Positions 5,851 to 7,282 of a stretch of 7,282 bases of DNA are shown one piece after another. The stretch lies in NCBI GenBank assembly GCA_034429275.1, contig DAOUFU010000330.1:1-7282 (forward strand), in the 5' to 3' direction. The notes beneath the pieces are model-generated. The model was given only the letters and a program-made list of their open reading frames with translations. It was not told the origin of the DNA and searched no databases. Source of the stretch: DAOUFU01 sp034429275. GTDB taxonomy: Bacteria > Chloroflexota > Anaerolineae > Aggregatilineales > Aggregatilineaceae. Both the position numbers and the translations under genes were made by a program. The first letter of the stretch is position 1. Each line of letters begins with the position of its first letter.

Positions 5851-5964
5851 GGCCTCACCCCCACGCGGCCAAAACCGGGCCGCTTCGCCCCCTCTCCGAA
5901 AATTTTCGGAGAGGGGGCAACCGACAACGCGCCCGCAGGGCGCGGCGAAGGTGGGGGTGAGGCC
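5851..5964. repeat. 114-bp palindromic element with terminal inverted repeats (cloverleaf-capable), copy C
   Basis: This is the second complete copy of the element at 1937-2048. It has perfect 14-bp terminal inverted repeats (5851-5864 and 5951-5964), a left hairpin with the same sequence as in copy B (5865-5883), and the same perfect 32-bp palindrome (5887-5918). Its right hairpin, CGCGCCC/GGGCGCG (5928-5934, 5938-5944), differs in sequence from GCGCCT/AGGCGC of copy B yet still pairs. The associated module is joined to the left arm here, whereas in copies A and B it is joined to the right arm. No target-site duplication is evident. Confidence 0.85.
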
Positions 5965-5982
5965 GGACTCTCGCGGGTCACG

Positions 5983-5991
5983 TGTTATGAT
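5983..5991 (+). promoter_or_regulatory. Possible promoter of the Yip1-like gene
   Basis: TGTTATGAT is an extended -10 (TG-n-TATGAT, 5 of 6 matches), starting 19 bases after the repeat ends. The -35 region is poor. Transcription would begin near 5998. A second candidate -10, CATAAT at 6048-6053, also lacks a good -35. The choice between them cannot be made from sequence alone. Confidence 0.3.
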
Positions 5992-6097
5992 GCAATTACC
6001 CTGAGCACCCAATTGTTTGGGGGGTGGCCTGTGCGAGATTGCTGGTGCATAATGAGGATGCTGCGCAATGCTTCCATTAACTTGAGGGGGACAGCCG

Positions 6098-7282
6098 ATG
6101 TTGGACGATCTTCTTCCACTGCTCGACAGCGCCGACGCTCACACCCGCCAGCAGGCGATCCGGCAGATCGCCAACCTGCGGGACCCGTCGGCGCTTCCTC
6201 ACCTGGCGCGCATTTACCGCACCGACTCCGACCCGGCGACCAGGGACCTGGCGCTGAAGGCCGGGCAATATCTTCGCCAGGTCGTCCAGCCTGCTCGCTC
6301 TGCCGGGGAGGATGCTGGCGGCGGCGACACCGGTGAGGCCGGGGTACTGATTCAGCGCGGACCGATCACCGCGCGCGATCGGCAGATGGCGCGCAGCCTG
6401 CTCGATTCGGCGACGGGGTTCGCGGTGGAGAACGACCCGGGGCGGGCGCTGGATTACCTGGGCCGGGCGCTGGCAATTGATCCGGAGCTGAGCAAGGAAA
6501 CGTTCGCGGTAAACCTGATCACGTCGCTCACCGGGTTGAGCGTCAACCAGGCGCTGCCGGTGCTGGTTCACCCCGACCGGCGCGCCGCGCTGATCGAGCA
6601 GGTGGGCGGTAAGCGCAAGCTCAAGCGGGTGCAGACTCACGGCAAGGGGGCGGAAACCGCAACCTGGGACCGGGTGCTGATCGATTTCGCGGTGTATATG
6701 GTGCTGCTGGCGGTGGCGATCCTGGCGCTGTTTGTGATCGTATTCGCCTCGCTGCAAGATGTGCTCAACGAATATGGCTCGACCAGCGGGGGCGTGTATA
6801 GCAGCCGGGTCTATTCCACCAGTGCCACGCAGATCGATGAGATCGTGGCAGCCAGCATGGTGGGGCTGGTGGTGCTCAGTGCGATCACCGCGGTGGCCTA
6901 TACGATCGGGTTGGCGATCAACGGCGCGGCGATACACGTCGTGGCTACCTATATCTTTGGCGGAAACGGCACGCTGGTCTACCTGTATCGGCGGTATGTG
7001 CCGTTCAATACGCTGGTGATGGGGATCACTGTCGGGCTGGCCGTGCTGATCGCCATCCTGGATTCGCCCCAGGTGATGCTGATCTCGATCGGGCTGGGGA
7101 GCATCGGGGCATCTGTGGTGGTGATCTACTTCACGGTGAAGATCATCAGCGAGGTGTACGACTTTGGCATGGGGTCCGGCTGCGGCAGCCTGCTGCTGGC
7201 GGCGGTGCTGCTGATGATGCTGCAATGCGGCTTGCAGTGGCTGGCGAGCGGGGCGATCAGCACGCTGCTCGAACTGGGGGCA
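6098..7282 (+). CDS. HEAT/TPR-like membrane protein with Yip1-like domain (3' end outside the window)
   Basis: The frame stays open for 395 codons to the window edge with no stop. The ATG at 6098 follows GAGGGGG (6084-6090) at 7 bases, a strong ribosome binding site. Residues 1-62 look like two HEAT-type helical repeats (MLDDLLPLLDSADAHTRQQA; DPSALPHLARIYRTDSDPAT). A Gly/Glu-rich linker follows, then one TPR-like helix pair at about 100-134 (GRALDYLGRALAIDPE). After W190 the protein turns hydrophobic, with a helix at 193-216, a Ser/Tyr-rich loop at about 217-247, and about four more helices with the arrangement of Yip1-type domains. The N-terminal part would be cytoplasmic and suited to protein binding. 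Bacterial Yip1-domain proteins have no settled function, so no role is assigned. It is transcribed divergently from the DegV-family gene; downstream context is unseen. Confidence 0.85.
   Translation, partial: MLDDLLPLLDSADAHTRQQAIRQIANLRDPSALPHLARIYRTDSDPATRDLALKAGQYLRQVVQPARSAGEDAGGGDTGEAGVLIQRGPITARDRQMARSLLDSATGFAVENDPGRALDYLGRALAIDPELSKETFAVNLITSLTGLSVNQALPVLVHPDRRAALIEQVGGKRKLKRVQTHGKGAETATWDRVLIDFAVYMVLLAVAILALFVIVFASLQDVLNEYGSTSGGVYSSRVYSTSATQIDEIVAASMVGLVVLSAITAVAYTIGLAINGAAIHVVATYIFGGNGTLVYLYRRYVPFNTLVMGITVGLAVLIAILDSPQVMLISIGLGSIGASVVVIYFTVKIISEVYDFGMGSGCGSLLLAAVLLMMLQCGLQWLASGAISTLLELGA

Noticed and set aside
6077..7225. 382-codon minus-strand open frame opposite the Yip1-like gene
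   Set aside because: The His/Gln/Arg-rich translation is typical of an antisense shadow. The plus strand has a ribosome binding site, repeat motifs and membrane helices.
1..7282. CRISPR array, or att site at the tRNA-Gln gene
   Set aside because: Repeats are few, irregularly spaced and of different lengths, with no spacer pattern. No duplicated tRNA 3' end or integrase gene is seen near the tRNA.

Overview
This GC-rich window (roughly 60% by eye) carries four protein genes, one tRNA gene and several copies of a structured intergenic repeat. The repeat, the protein style and the TGTGCTACAAT-type promoters suggest a Chloroflexota bacterium, probably Anaerolineae-like. That placement is inference from pattern memory; there is no rRNA or other decisive marker here.

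Layout: 1-138 is part of a composite repeat that ends just before the promoter of a complete NAD-type aldehyde dehydrogenase gene (218-1720, +). 1721-2154 is non-coding and holds a decayed repeat remnant, a 112-bp element that can fold as a cloverleaf (1937-2048), and a second copy of the flanking module (2049-2137). A well-formed promoter (TTGTCA-17-TACAAT) then drives a solitary tRNA-Gln(CUG) gene (2196-2267). A symmetrical terminator (2277-2307) serves both the tRNA and the convergent minus-strand unit.

The minus-strand unit reads from right to left. A DegV-family (FakB-like) fatty-acid-binding protein (5578 to 4712) is followed 55 bp later by a 774-aa membrane protein (4656 to 2332). The latter has one N-terminal membrane helix, a large extracytoplasmic region of unknown type, four more helices, and a C-terminal extracytoplasmic PI-PLC-X-like phosphodiesterase domain. 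Spacing and orientation suggest one operon and a link to lipid metabolism, but no shared pathway is demonstrated.

5696-6097 is a divergent intergenic region with a diverged, inverted copy of the repeat and promoters facing both ways. From 6098 a plus-strand gene runs off the window. It encodes a HEAT-like/TPR-like cytoplasmic region followed by a Yip1-like polytopic membrane domain.

The most interesting material is non-coding. Two full copies of a 112-114 bp element have 13-14 bp terminal inverted repeats and three internal hairpins, one of which differs in sequence between copies but keeps its pairing. An associated module appears three times, each time with the same end facing a nearby gene's promoter. 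No CRISPR array, transposase, phage gene or defence system was seen.
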